Below are positions 9,514 to 18,172 of a DNA stretch of 64,000 nucleotides, piece by piece. The stretch's first letter is position 1; the number at the start of each line of letters is the position of its first letter. A program made the position numbers and the translations under genes. A model generated the notes under the pieces. It was not told the DNA's origin. It saw nothing but the letters and a program-made list of their open reading frames with translations, and did no database searches. The stretch is from CALGLS01 sp047626155 (GTDB lineage: Bacteria; Bacteroidota; Bacteroidia; Chitinophagales; Saprospiraceae): contig JBLHRR010000011.1 in the NCBI GenBank assembly GCA_047626155.1, forward strand, positions 1-64,000. Direction: 5' to 3'.

Positions 9514-9853
9514 GTTGAACTATTGACTTTTAGCGTAACGAAAAAACAATCAACAAACATAATCATTCTAAGGTTTAAATCAATTACAAAAGCTCGTAAA
9601 ATGATTGTCATAATAACGTAAACTATTCCAGAAGAGAAATACCTTCGATGAAGTTATCCTTATCCGAATCCAAAGGTTAACTTAAAACTCTAATGATAAA
9701 TCCTTTTAGAGTAAATGGGATTATCACTCTAAAAAGGTCTAATGGGTCTACAAAACGGGCGGATGCTCCCCTTTAGAGGCTGGGGGCAAGTAGAGCCCAA
9801 AGAAAACACCTAAAATAATTGTTTAATACAAAAAGATTACCGCTCTTTACAGC
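9514..9853. other. Divergent spacer between hemH and surE
   Basis: 340 bases. It holds the hemH promoter (9554-9583), a hairpin at 9702-9737 (CCTTTTAGAGT / ACTCTAAAAAGG, 13-base loop), and at 9753-9787 a G/C-rich copy of a repeat (GCTCCCCTTTAGAGGC, then TGGGGGC) that recurs near 28.85 and 29.0 kb. No clear promoter for surE was seen. Confidence 0.55.
9554..9583 (-). promoter_or_regulatory. Promoter of hemH
   Basis: Read on the minus strand, TATGTTTG (9554-9561) matches the Bacteroidota -7 box TAnnTTTG. A TTG lies 19 bases upstream (9581-9583), the expected -33 spacing. Initiation would fall around 9547, about 35 bases before the ATG of hemH. Confidence 0.65.
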
Positions 9854-10621
9854 ATGAAAAAACCCTTGATTTTAGTAACAAATGACGATGGCATTACTGC
9901 AAAAGGAATTGCCACATTAGTAGATATTGTCCGCCATTTAGGCGAGGTGGTTGTAGTGGCTCCTGATTCTCCTCAATCTGCACAGGGACACGCGATTACA
10001 ATTACAGATCCTTTACGTTTGAAACCTTCCAATCAATTTGAAGGAATCGAAGCTTATGAATGTAGCGGCACTCCGGTGGACTGTGTAAAACTGGCCAATA
10101 ACGTAGCCTTGAAAGGACGCAAAGTAGACCTCTGTGTTTCTGGTATTAATCATGGTTCCAATGCGGCCATCAATATTTTGTACTCTGGTACGATGTCCGC
10201 TGCGATGGAAGCTTCTTTGGAAGGCATCAACTCCATTGGCTTTTCTTTATTGGATTTCAGCCACGATGCTGATTTTGATCAGAGTAGAAAGTTTGTAACG
10301 AAAATCATAAAAGACGTTCTAGAAAAGGGATTGCCCGATTGCAATTTGCTTAATGTCAATATTCCAAAATTGCCGGAAGCAGAAATCAAGGGCATCAAAA
10401 TCTGCCGACAGGCTAATGCGCGTTGGGTAGAAAACTTCCAGGAAGGTACTGATCCTATGGGGCGTCCTTACTACTGGTTGACTGGCGAATTTGTCAATGA
10501 TGATAAGGGAGAAGACAGCGATGTAGATGCTTTGGATGAGGGCTATATTTCTGTGGTTCCTTCTATGCACGACTTAACGTCTTATAAGGCAAAGGAGAAT
10601 ATGACGGACTGGTTTGCGTAA
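9854..10621 (+). CDS. surE: 5'/3'-nucleotidase SurE
   Basis: 255 residues. SurE is a metal-dependent phosphatase that removes phosphate from nucleoside 5'- and 3'-monophosphates. The defining N-terminal motif LVTNDDGITAKGI is present, with Asn10, Asp11 and Asp12 as metal ligands. It is followed by VVVAPDSPQSAQGHAIT and by SGINHGSNAAINILYSGTM, the conserved active-site loop. The C terminus (YISVVPSMHDLTSY) also fits. It starts a plus-strand run with a small membrane protein, a HAD phosphatase and lpxB. Confidence 0.96.
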   Translation: MKKPLILVTNDDGITAKGIATLVDIVRHLGEVVVVAPDSPQSAQGHAITITDPLRLKPSNQFEGIEAYECSGTPVDCVKLANNVALKGRKVDLCVSGINHGSNAAINILYSGTMSAAMEASLEGINSIGFSLLDFSHDADFDQSRKFVTKIIKDVLEKGLPDCNLLNVNIPKLPEAEIKGIKICRQANARWVENFQEGTDPMGRPYYWLTGEFVNDDKGEDSDVDALDEGYISVVPSMHDLTSYKAKENMTDWFA

Positions 10622-10711
10622 AATTATTGTTAATAACAGGAATTCTACAGCATTTTCTGTAGGAGTTTAAAAACCTGTTTAGTGTGCCTAGAGGTGGGAG
10701 ATGCGGAATAA

Positions 10712-10780
10712 TAACGCAGAGGCCACAGAGCTAACGTGCCATTACGTTTTTTTTCGCACCTCGCTCTGCGTGATTTTAAA
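10712..10780. repeat. Dispersed repeat R7 copy with inverted ends
   Basis: CGCAGAGGCCACAGAGCTAA followed by CGTGCC (10715-10740) closely matches CATAGAGGCCACTGAGGTAA followed by CGTGCT at 49001-49027. The 3' part (CTCTGCGTGATT) is inverted relative to ACGCAGAG at the start, so the copy can fold. It lies between surE and the small membrane gene. Confidence 0.5.
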
Positions 10781-10876
10781 AAACGATTGGTACGGTCGTA
10801 GAAATATAAAAGCATCACACAAAGAATCTTTTGACCACAAAACAAACGTGCTTTTTGCACTAAACACATTTACAAA

Positions 10877-11185
10877 ATGAACTTACGCGAAGACACTTTT
10901 CAAGTCGGCCTAATCACTGGAATCCTGGTTCCCGTTCTGGCATACGGCCTTTGGACACTTTTCTTTTCTACGCTGACCACTTTGGAAATTATGGACCCCG
11001 TTGGCTTCTCTCCATCTTGGCGCGCTCGTACATTAGCCTTACTCGCAGTTTGCTCAAATTTAATTCCTTTTAACCTACATAAAAAAGCGCATCATGACAA
11101 TGCCATGCGAGGGATGGTGTTCCCAACCGTTATCTTAGTCGGCATATGGATTTATATGTTTCAGGATGTTATTTTTAAGGTTTAA
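10877..11185 (+). CDS. Small membrane protein of unknown function
   Basis: 102 residues with three predicted membrane helices (about 11-33, 48-63 and 79-98). A conserved-looking basic loop (NLHKKAHHDNAMRG) lies between the second and third helices. I do not recognise a named family. The ATG at 10877 follows an A-rich stretch (TTTACAAA), common for starts in this phylum. It sits between surE and lpxB, genes often near each other in Bacteroidota, so it may be a conserved envelope protein. No function is proposed. Confidence 0.75.
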   Translation: MNLREDTFQVGLITGILVPVLAYGLWTLFFSTLTTLEIMDPVGFSPSWRARTLALLAVCSNLIPFNLHKKAHHDNAMRGMVFPTVILVGIWIYMFQDVIFKV

Positions 11186-11192
11186 TTTTTTT

Positions 11193-11225
11193 GGTAACCG
11201 CTACGGCGCAACGAAGACGCAATGT
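11193..11225 (+). repeat. Dispersed repeat R1, copy b
   Basis: GGTAACCGCTACGGCGCAAC followed by GAAGACGCAATG, eight bases after the stop of the small membrane gene. This is one of the best-preserved R1 copies. Confidence 0.6.
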
Positions 11226-11301
11226 AAGGGGACTGATTAGCCAATAAATGTATTCACTTTTCTATTTGGAGAACAATCAACTAACAACTGAACTTAAATC
11301 A

Positions 11302-11985
11302 ATGCCGTGTAACATTATATTTGACATAGACGGCACGCTGGCCGATACGAAAGCAGTTGACGACAAGTGCTTTATACAAGCTTTTATGGAAACTTTCCAA
11401 ATAGATTTGCAGCATCAAAACTGGGCGGCACTGGAAAATGTAACGGACTGGGGCATAACCGAGGAAGTCATTCAAACCAATCTTAACAGAACACCTACAG
11501 CTATTGAATACCAAAATTTCCAGTCAAGATTAGTGACCCTTTTAAATGAAGAATTGGAAAAGGACCCCAAACAATTTCAGCCAGTCCGAGGAGCTATTGA
11601 ATTCTTTGAATTTCTAAAAATAGAAACCGCTCATCCGCTTGGAATTGCCACTGGGGCTTGGGAACAATCGGCTAGGACAAAACTAAAAGGCATCGGTCTC
11701 GACCATTCCAACATTGCTTTTGCAAATAGCGATCATTACAAAACCAGAGGGGACATCACCCGCCATGCAATGAAGCAAATCAAGGAAAGGCATTCAAATA
11801 CTTCTGACGACATTGTTTACTTTGGCGATGGCGATTGGGATTATAAAACTTGTAAAGAACTGGGTATTCGCTTTATTGGGATTGATGTTTTGGGTGATGG
11901 AAAGCTGAAAGCATTGGGAGCTGAAGTTGTTTTTCCCGACTTTAGAAATACGGAAGGAATTATGAAAAGTATTCTTAGCTCATAG
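11302..11985 (+). CDS. HAD-superfamily phosphatase
   Basis: 227 residues from the chosen ATG. The haloacid dehalogenase motifs are all visible: motif I FDIDGTLADT with nucleophile Asp8 and acid/base Asp10, motif II GIATGAW, a Lys near HYKTRGD, and motif IV FGDGDWDYKTC. The helical cap lies between motifs I and II, as in the phosphoglycolate phosphatase-like group. The substrate cannot be told. The frame is open from an upstream ATG at 11248, but those 18 extra residues lie before the first beta strand and look non-native, so 11302 is preferred. lpxB follows 68 bases later. Confidence 0.85.
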   Translation: MPCNIIFDIDGTLADTKAVDDKCFIQAFMETFQIDLQHQNWAALENVTDWGITEEVIQTNLNRTPTAIEYQNFQSRLVTLLNEELEKDPKQFQPVRGAIEFFEFLKIETAHPLGIATGAWEQSARTKLKGIGLDHSNIAFANSDHYKTRGDITRHAMKQIKERHSNTSDDIVYFGDGDWDYKTCKELGIRFIGIDVLGDGKLKALGAEVVFPDFRNTEGIMKSILSS

Positions 11986-12053
11986 ATATATACGAATCTC
12001 AAGTTAACGGGCAAATTCAATATTCGTTTTTCTCATTAGACTCGAAACAATAA

Positions 12054-13172
12054 ATGAAGTACTACCTCATCTCCGGCGAAGCTTCCGGCGATCTCCACGG
12101 TTCCAACCTGGTGCACGCCCTCCTCCAAAAAGATCCGAACGCGGAGATCTCTGGCTGGGGCGGTGATCTTATGCAGGAGGCTGGCGCCCAAATCCTAAAG
12201 CACTACAGAGATCTAGCTTTCATGGGCTTCTCAGAGGTGGTCATGAACCTTCCAACGATATTCAACAACTTTCGCCTTTGCAAAAAACAAATCTTGGATT
12301 TCCAACCGGATGTCCTTGTTCTGATTGATTATCCTGGCTTTAATTTACGCATGGCTAAGTGGGCTAAGAAAAAAGGCATTCGCGTCAGTTACTACATTTC
12401 GCCACAAATTTGGGCTTGGCATAGTAGTCGCGCTAAGCAGATAAAAGCCAATATTGATCAGATGCTGGTCATCCTTCCATTTGAAAAAGCATTTTATCAA
12501 CAATACAATTACAAAGTAAATTTCGTAGGCCATCCACTCCTTGACGTGGTAAACACTTTCAAGCCAACAGCTGATTTCAAAAATCGTCATGGCCTTAGTG
12601 ATAAAAAAATAATTGCGCTACTTCCCGGCAGCAGGAAACAAGAAATTAAAACGGCACTGAGTATTATGCTAAAGATGATTCCACAATTTCCGGATCATCA
12701 ATTCGTAGTGGCGGGCGCTCCTTCCATTCCAAAGGAATATTATCAAAACATATTTCAACAGAACGCTGCGCAGAACGAACAAGAAATAAAACTCATTCAA
12801 AATGAGACCTATTCTCTTCTAATCTTGTCCACCGCTGCTTTGGTTACTTCGGGTACTGCTACTTTAGAAGCCGCGCTTTTCGATATTCCGCAAGTCGTTT
12901 GTTATAAAGGATCTCCGATTTCTTACCAAATTGCAAAACGGGTGATTCAGGTCGAGTATATTTCACTTGTAAATTTGATTTTAGAAAAGCCTTTATTAGC
13001 AGAGTTGATACAAGAGCATTTTAATCCAACTGATTTGGCAAAAGCCTTAGCGGAGATATTAAAGCCGGAAAAACAAAAGGAGTTGAAAGAGGAGTATCGA
13101 AAATTAAGGAAAGAGCTGGGAGATAGTGGGGCTTCCGAGCGGGCCGCAAAGTTGATTATTGAAGGACTATAA
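12054..13172 (+). CDS. lpxB: Lipid-A-disaccharide synthase
   Basis: 372 residues. LpxB is a family GT19 glycosyltransferase that joins UDP-2,3-diacylglucosamine to lipid X to make the lipid A disaccharide at the inner membrane. The N terminus YYLISGEASGDLHGSNL is diagnostic. Other family motifs are VLIDYPGFNLRMAKWA, YYISPQIWAWHSSR, LLPGSRKQEI and the C-terminal donor-binding part (SGTATLEAAL, QVVCYKGS). Its presence shows a Gram-negative envelope with LPS. It is followed by a strong bidirectional terminator and convergent topA. Confidence 0.96.
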   Translation: MKYYLISGEASGDLHGSNLVHALLQKDPNAEISGWGGDLMQEAGAQILKHYRDLAFMGFSEVVMNLPTIFNNFRLCKKQILDFQPDVLVLIDYPGFNLRMAKWAKKKGIRVSYYISPQIWAWHSSRAKQIKANIDQMLVILPFEKAFYQQYNYKVNFVGHPLLDVVNTFKPTADFKNRHGLSDKKIIALLPGSRKQEIKTALSIMLKMIPQFPDHQFVVAGAPSIPKEYYQNIFQQNAAQNEQEIKLIQNETYSLLILSTAALVTSGTATLEAALFDIPQVVCYKGSPISYQIAKRVIQVEYISLVNLILEKPLLAELIQEHFNPTDLAKALAEILKPEKQKELKEEYRKLRKELGDSGASERAAKLIIEGL

Positions 13173-13210
13173 TTGGTGCTCCTGAGATGTGAGCCTTCAG
13201 CTTTCTTTTT

Positions 13211-13250
13211 TTCACCGCAATCGCACAACGAAAAGACGCTACGTTAGTAT
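13211..13250 (+). repeat. Dispersed repeat R1, copy c
   Basis: TTCACCGCAATCGCACAACG followed by AAAAGACGCTACG. Its 3' half forms the left arm of the terminator at 13232-13271, so a repeat copy seems to have become part of the terminator. Confidence 0.5.
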
Positions 13251-13283
13251 ATTAACTAACGTAGCGTCTTTGTTTTATTTATC
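13232..13283. terminator. Bidirectional terminator between lpxB and topA
   Basis: A perfect 17-bp stem (arm AAAGACGCTACGTTAGT) with the 6-base loop ATATTA, followed by TGTTTTATTT. It sits between two convergent genes and can serve both strands. Confidence 0.85.
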
Positions 13284-13292
13284 AATGCAGCT

Positions 13293-15875
13293 CTACTTCT
13301 TCTTCGGAGCCGCCTTCTTTGCTTTCTTCTTAGGCGCCGCTTTCTTCTTCTTAGCCTTCACTTTAAAAGCATCAGGATGTTCTGCTACAATAAGCTCCTT
13401 CACTTGCTCTAGCGTCAATTCAGCAGCTTGCTCAGGCGTTTGGCGTTTGTCATCAATCTTTGGAAGCTTGATACTTTTCTTTCCCCAACGGATGAAAGGT
13501 CCCCATCTGCCATTTTCCAAACATATTTTGCCATCCTCCCATTTCATGATATATCGGTTCGCTTCTTTTTCAATCTTCGCAGCAATCAATTCGTGCTGAT
13601 CATCCTGACTTAGATTCTCCGGATCGTAACGACGAGGGATGTTGATGTACATACTGTCGTACTTCAAGAAAGGTCCAAAACGGCCTTTACCCATCGTGTA
13701 TGGTAATCCTTTATAAGTTCCTATCGGTGCATCTGCTTTTTTCTTCTCTTCGATCAGTTCAATGGCTCTTTCCATTTTCACTTCCAGTGGCTCCTCTCCT
13801 TTCGGTAAAGAAACATAAGCCTCTCCCCATTTGACGTAAGGACCGAAACGACCGATGGCAACTGAAACAGGTAGCTTGTCATATTCTCCGAGATCCTTTG
13901 GCAGTTTAAACAACTCCATTGCTTCCTCGAAAGTCAGGGTTTCCATGGATTGCCCAACACGGAGATTACCGTATTTTGGCTTTTCATCTTCGGCCAATTC
14001 GTCAGGAGCGCCTATCTGTGCAACTGGTCTTCCTAGACGAGTCATTCTAATCAAAACCGTTCGACCTGTTTCTGGATCTTTTCCTAAAATACGTTCTCCA
14101 TTCGCTCGCTCTGCTTCCTCTAGCGTTTTCTCTACTTGAGCATGGAAAGGCGTATAAAAGTTCTCTAACATTTCAGTCCACTCCTGTCCGCCATCTGCTA
14201 CGTGGTCAAAACGTTTTTCTATATCAGCGGTGAAGCTGTAGTTCATGACATCTTCGAAATGCTCCGTTAGGAAATCAACTACAAGCATTCCTAAATCGGA
14301 AGAAACCAATCTGTTGGAAAAAGCGCCGGTGTTTTCCGTTTCTGTTTTAGTTGCAACTGCATTGTTTTTCAACGTAATCAACTGGTAATTTCGTGGATTA
14401 CCTTCTCGGGTTTCTTTTGAAACATAACCACGTGCCGGTTCCATAATTTTACTAATGGTTGGCGCATAAGTAGACGGGCGACCAATACCTAGCTCCTCCA
14501 TTTTCTTTACCAATCCTGCTTCCGTGAATCTTGCTGGTGGTCTGGTGTATCGTTCTAAACCCTGCATTTCATCCAATTGTAAGGCTTGTCCTACCGTAAG
14601 TGGCGGTAATATTCCTTTGGTATCATCATCATCGTCATCATCTTCTTTCGATACCAGATATACTTTTAAGAAACCATCAAATTTCAATATCTCTCCTTCT
14701 GCTCTTAACTTCGCATCTGGTTGTGACGAAATTCCGATGTTTACAATTGTCTTCTCCAATTGGGCTTCCGCCATCTGAGAAGCGATCGTTCTTTTCCAAA
14801 TCAATTCATACAAACGCTGCTGGTCTCTGTCTTGTACAACCTGCTGCTTATCTATATAAGTCGGTCGGATGGCTTCGTGAGCCTCCTGCGTTAATCCTTT
14901 TTTGCTTTTATAACGACGGGTATGTAAGTATGCCGCTCCATAGCTTTTGGTAATTTCATCAGCGATGGCCGTTAGAGCCGTTTCTGATAAGCTGACCGAA
15001 TCGGTACGCATATAGGTGATGAAACCCTGTTCATACAAACGCTGGGCGTTCGTCATCGTTCTTTTCACACCGAAGCCTAATTTCCGACTTGCCTCTTGTT
15101 GAAGTGTTGAAGTTGTAAATGGCGCTGTAGGTTTTCTCTTCAGCGGCTTCAATTCAATGTTGTTGATTTTGAAATCTGCACCGACACATTTTGTCAAAAA
15201 GTCATTGGCGTTTTGCTCAGTATCAAATCGCGTAGGCATTTCTGCTTTTAGCTTTACCATTCTACCCTGCTCATTCTTCACATCAAAAACCGCAGATACT
15301 TTGTAGAAGCTGCTCGCTTCGAAGCCCATGATTTCTCTTTCTCTTTCTGCGACCAACTTTACAGCAACAGACTGTACACGTCCCGCAGATAATTTACCTT
15401 TTACCTTTCTCCACAAGATTCCAGAAAGCTCGAAACCTACTAATCTGTCAAGGATTCTTCTTGCTTGCTGTGCATTCACCAAGTTGATGTCAACTGTACG
15501 TGGTTGAGTGATGGCTTTTTGAATAGCAGGTTTGGTAATTTCGCGGAAGACGATCCGCTTAGTGGTTTTTTCATCAAGACCGAGGACTTCGCAAAGGTGC
15601 CAAGAAATGGCTTCTCCTTCACGATCTTCATCCGTCGCGAGCCAGACTTCATCCACTTTTTTCGCTGCGTCCATCAGGTCTTTAACAACCTTTGTCTTTT
15701 CAGGGGAGACGATATAATTGGGTTGAAATTTATTTTCAATATCAACTCCTTTATTACCCTTCTCCAAATCACGAACGTGACCAAAACTGGATTTCACCAC
15801 AAAATCTTTCCCTAATATCTTTTCAATCGTTTTAGCCTTTGCAGGTGACTCAACTATCAGTAAATTCTTAGCCAT
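13293..15875 (-). CDS. topA: DNA topoisomerase I
   Basis: 860 residues, type IA topoisomerase, which relaxes negative supercoils by cutting one strand. The N-terminal Toprim domain begins NLLIVESPAKAKTIEKIL and has the metal-binding ATDEDREGEAISWH. The active-site tyrosine is Tyr288 in FITYMRTDS. An acidic loop (a run of seven Asp) lies near 412-420. The C terminus has three topoisomerase C-terminal repeats (GRFGPYVKWG, GRFGPFLKYD, GRWGPFIRWG) instead of zinc fingers, and ends in a Lys/Ala/Pro-rich tail (KKKAAPKKKAKKAAPKKK) likely to contact DNA. The start at 15875 is an ATG giving MAKNLLIVES, as in homologues. Confidence 0.97.
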   Translation of the reverse strand: MAKNLLIVESPAKAKTIEKILGKDFVVKSSFGHVRDLEKGNKGVDIENKFQPNYIVSPEKTKVVKDLMDAAKKVDEVWLATDEDREGEAISWHLCEVLGLDEKTTKRIVFREITKPAIQKAITQPRTVDINLVNAQQARRILDRLVGFELSGILWRKVKGKLSAGRVQSVAVKLVAEREREIMGFEASSFYKVSAVFDVKNEQGRMVKLKAEMPTRFDTEQNANDFLTKCVGADFKINNIELKPLKRKPTAPFTTSTLQQEASRKLGFGVKRTMTNAQRLYEQGFITYMRTDSVSLSETALTAIADEITKSYGAAYLHTRRYKSKKGLTQEAHEAIRPTYIDKQQVVQDRDQQRLYELIWKRTIASQMAEAQLEKTIVNIGISSQPDAKLRAEGEILKFDGFLKVYLVSKEDDDDDDDTKGILPPLTVGQALQLDEMQGLERYTRPPARFTEAGLVKKMEELGIGRPSTYAPTISKIMEPARGYVSKETREGNPRNYQLITLKNNAVATKTETENTGAFSNRLVSSDLGMLVVDFLTEHFEDVMNYSFTADIEKRFDHVADGGQEWTEMLENFYTPFHAQVEKTLEEAERANGERILGKDPETGRTVLIRMTRLGRPVAQIGAPDELAEDEKPKYGNLRVGQSMETLTFEEAMELFKLPKDLGEYDKLPVSVAIGRFGPYVKWGEAYVSLPKGEEPLEVKMERAIELIEEKKKADAPIGTYKGLPYTMGKGRFGPFLKYDSMYINIPRRYDPENLSQDDQHELIAAKIEKEANRYIMKWEDGKICLENGRWGPFIRWGKKSIKLPKIDDKRQTPEQAAELTLEQVKELIVAEHPDAFKVKAKKKKAAPKKKAKKAAPKKK

Positions 15876-15978
15876 AGGACGGTAATCTATTTTATCGAAG
15901 TACTTTTATTTACGGGAATATCCCGGTAATTGCGTTTTGGAAATGATACGTATATATGGTATCCCCAATCGCTTTCGG

Positions 15979-16003
15979 AGTGCAAATGTATAAATTTTGC
16001 ACT
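15979..16003. promoter_or_regulatory. Palindrome overlapping probable topA promoter
   Basis: AGTGCAAA, a 9-base spacer, then TTTGCACT form a perfect 8-bp inverted repeat. On the minus strand it contains TACATTTG (15983-15990), a match to the -7 box, about 105 bases before the topA start. Overlap of a promoter box with a palindrome suggests an operator, but no matching -33 TTG is seen at 19 bases. Confidence 0.45.
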
Positions 16004-16169
16004 AGCATAAAAAAATCTTTTGAGAATTGATCGCATTTAAGACTGGAAACAGCAGTGTTTTTAGTTAGAAAATCACTCGAATTGACAGTAAAAAATATTT
16101 TTATTAGCGTATTTCCTCTATCGCATTATAGGGAAACCGTCAACCGTTATGCCGTAAACCGTAAAAACT

Positions 16170-16739
16170 CTATTCCTGCCGCTTTCTCTTTTCTTCGAAA
16201 ATGACTTCGCCTTTTTTCTCTTGCTTGGCTCTCTCAAAAGCTTCTTGCTCCTTTTCTTTGTAAAAAGTAACTCGTTCTTTTATTCCGAGATCCTTTTTAT
16301 TAAGGTGCCGATGAAAGGTCATTACGACAAAGTGCGCCATATGTTCCGGGTAAGTAATGCCTAGTTGACGAATGAGCTTAGAAAGTCGGGAACCTCCTCG
16401 GAAATGCCAATTTTGGGCAATCCACATCACTAGGTATATTTTTTTTGCAGCCCGCTCTTCCGGTAAACGCTGAAATTCGCGAATACTTCCAGGGTCCATC
16501 AACAATTGCAATTGTTTGAAACTGTCAAATAGATCTTTAGGAATGTAAATACCGTTGATGTGGGTTTTTAGAACGAAGATTTGATATTGCTTTTCGAAAG
16601 CGTCTTCTTGTGCGAGGGAATCAACCGCTTTTTTCTTTACCACTACCGGCTCTTTTTTATCTACAGTAGGTTGGGCATTAAGTGCTAAGCAAGAGCATAT
16701 TATAAAGGCAAGGAGTACCCCGTTTTTAGATATGTGCAT
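16170..16739 (-). CDS. Exported DUF6794-like protein of unknown function
   Basis: 189 residues. A signal peptide is clear: the first ~21 residues are hydrophobic and end in LALNAQ. After a Lys/Val-rich linker, the region about 60-150 (IYIPKDLFDSFKQL, WIAQNWHFRGGSRLSK, FVVMTFHRHLNKKDLG) resembles DUF6794, a small domain found in many Bacteroidota. The tail is strongly charged (Lys/Glu/Arg) and may be coiled. The family assignment is from memory of its WGGSRLSK and YHRHLN motifs. The function is unknown. A long hairpin element lies just upstream (16758-16879). Confidence 0.7.
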   Translation of the reverse strand: MHISKNGVLLAFIICSCLALNAQPTVDKKEPVVVKKKAVDSLAQEDAFEKQYQIFVLKTHINGIYIPKDLFDSFKQLQLLMDPGSIREFQRLPEERAAKKIYLVMWIAQNWHFRGGSRLSKLIRQLGITYPEHMAHFVVMTFHRHLNKKDLGIKERVTFYKEKEQEAFERAKQEKKGEVIFEEKRKRQE

Positions 16740-17105
16740 TCAGGTATATGGTTTTATAATTCTTTGACGAATTCCGTGCTTTTAGTTCCTCAAAAATATT
16801 TTCAACTCTCCTTCCGTTGCACTTCAGTCGCTTTTGAAAATCTTTTTGAGGAACCACGTCATTTGTCAAAGAAGGAATTTAATTAAGTATAGTCCAAAGA
16901 AGGATAACGCTGTATCAACGCCAAAGTTACTACTTCTTATTGTCGAAACTTCGGTAGGCATTGGTTAAATGAGCGTTAAAGGGGGAGTTCGCTTATACAA
17001 CAGAGCTGTAAGCGAACTTTCTTTGAAATAGACATAGAACGTGCCATAAGCATGAAGGCTTTATCTTGATGATCTTAGCCTAAGTAAGGACTCGCATGTT
17101 GTCAT
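16740..17105. other. Intergenic region with two inverted repeats
   Basis: 366 bases. It holds the long hairpin element at 16758-16879 and a second hairpin at 16986-17018 (AGTTCGCTTA / TAAGCGAACT, 13-base loop). The second lies 88 bases past the stop of the T9SS gene at 17106 and could end its transcript, although no T-run follows. Confidence 0.55.
16758..16879. repeat. Long imperfect inverted repeat (hairpin element C)
   Basis: Two arms of about 46-48 bases (16758-16805 and 16834-16879) surround a 28-base core. Conserved parts of the arms are CTTTGAC, GTTCCTCAAAAA and ATTTTCAA. The core begins ACTCTCCTT, as in the hairpins at 26418-26475 and 62139-62245, whose arms are unrelated to these. 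Confidence 0.65.
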
Positions 17106-18035
17106 TTACTTTATTAATACAATATTAGAGGGATTATACTTTTGATCACCATTGATAATTTCGAGGAAGTACATTCCTGATTCTAAAAAATCAATATTTA
17201 TATTACTGCTTGAATTCATTTGTGTAAAGCTAGAAACTAACACACCGGATGTTGAATAAACATTAATCAAGGCATCTGGCATTTCTGCCAAAATGGAAAT
17301 TTGAAATTTGCCATTCGTTGGATTCGGGTATACAATCATTTCTTCTGACTTTGAAGCATCAATGTTTGAATTTGAAATAATGAAATAATCCACATCGCAT
17401 TCAATGCTATCATAATTTATTGTATTGGTTTCAACTGAGTTAAAGCATCTAAGACTCCTATTATATTGCCAATCACACAAGCCTGTATCCGCAAAATGAA
17501 AATAATTTGTTTTACTCCCAATCTGCTCAATTATTTCTTGGTCTATTAAAAAATAATCTATTTCCTGATTCCCCATTATACCATATGAAACGGTGAATCT
17601 TTTGAAATCTCTATTATTTATTTCTAAAGTATCAATTGCATCAATTCGGATAAAGTAGTTTGAGTAACCAGTGTCAGGCCAAAATTCAAATTCTTTTTCT
17701 TCACCCATTTCCATATCATAGTCGTATAACATTTTGAATGTTGAATTTTCTGAATCATAAAAATATACCTTGTTATCCTCTTCGTATAAAAACTCATGAG
17801 ATTCCCTTTGATCACAAGACCAGTATTCTCTTTCCAATATTTTGCAGGAAATATTTTCAATAATTGTATCACCTGAAATAGTGAATTTATTCGATTTTAC
17901 TTCTAACCCATTGAATAGAGTCATATTATAATGCCACTCAGTCCCATCAATCAATAATGATTGACCAGTTAAAATTGAATTGAAAATGCATCCAAAGATG
18001 AGTATTAAAAAATTTAATTTTCTTGAATTTTTCAT
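17106..18035 (-). CDS. Secreted protein with T9SS sorting domain, function unknown
   Basis: 309 residues from the ATG at 18035, which gives MKNSRKLNFLILIFGCIFNS, a signal peptide ending near LTGQS. A further eight upstream codons exist only from a TTG and are not used. The last ~75 residues are a type IX secretion sorting domain: YPNPTNGKFQISI, VYSTSGVLVSS, LESGMYFLEI, ending in VLIK. The middle shows no known enzyme motif; several Cys (ISCKILER, WSCDQRES, GLCDW) may form disulfides. The protein should cross the outer membrane through the T9SS and be anchored or released. Its role is unknown. Confidence 0.8.
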   Translation of the reverse strand: MKNSRKLNFLILIFGCIFNSILTGQSLLIDGTEWHYNMTLFNGLEVKSNKFTISGDTIIENISCKILEREYWSCDQRESHEFLYEEDNKVYFYDSENSTFKMLYDYDMEMGEEKEFEFWPDTGYSNYFIRIDAIDTLEINNRDFKRFTVSYGIMGNQEIDYFLIDQEIIEQIGSKTNYFHFADTGLCDWQYNRSLRCFNSVETNTINYDSIECDVDYFIISNSNIDASKSEEMIVYPNPTNGKFQISILAEMPDALINVYSTSGVLVSSFTQMNSSSNINIDFLESGMYFLEIINGDQKYNPSNIVLIK

Positions 18036-18059
18036 AAATATTTTTTTTATTCTTTCCAA

Positions 18060-18172
18060 TGAAGGTAGTTTACAGTTCCGCTGTAGAGACGAACTTCCTC
18101 GCTAGGTAAATGCTCCGGCATTTAACCGAACCTTCCCGTGGCCTCCGGCCACTAACTCATATTCAATAAAGT
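18060..18172. repeat. G/C-rich palindromic spacer
   Basis: Several short perfect palindromes lie together (TAAATGCTCCGGCATTTA, GTGGCCTCCGGCCAC). They have the look of the dispersed G/C-rich hairpins found elsewhere in the window, but I did not find a second copy of this sequence. Confidence 0.4.

Noticed and set aside
10645..10869. 74-codon minus-strand frame after surE
   Set aside because: Covers an R7 repeat copy; no domain seen.
16758..16879. Integron attC site
   Set aside because: The arms lack the GTTRRRY/RYYYAAC boxes and no integrase is nearby.
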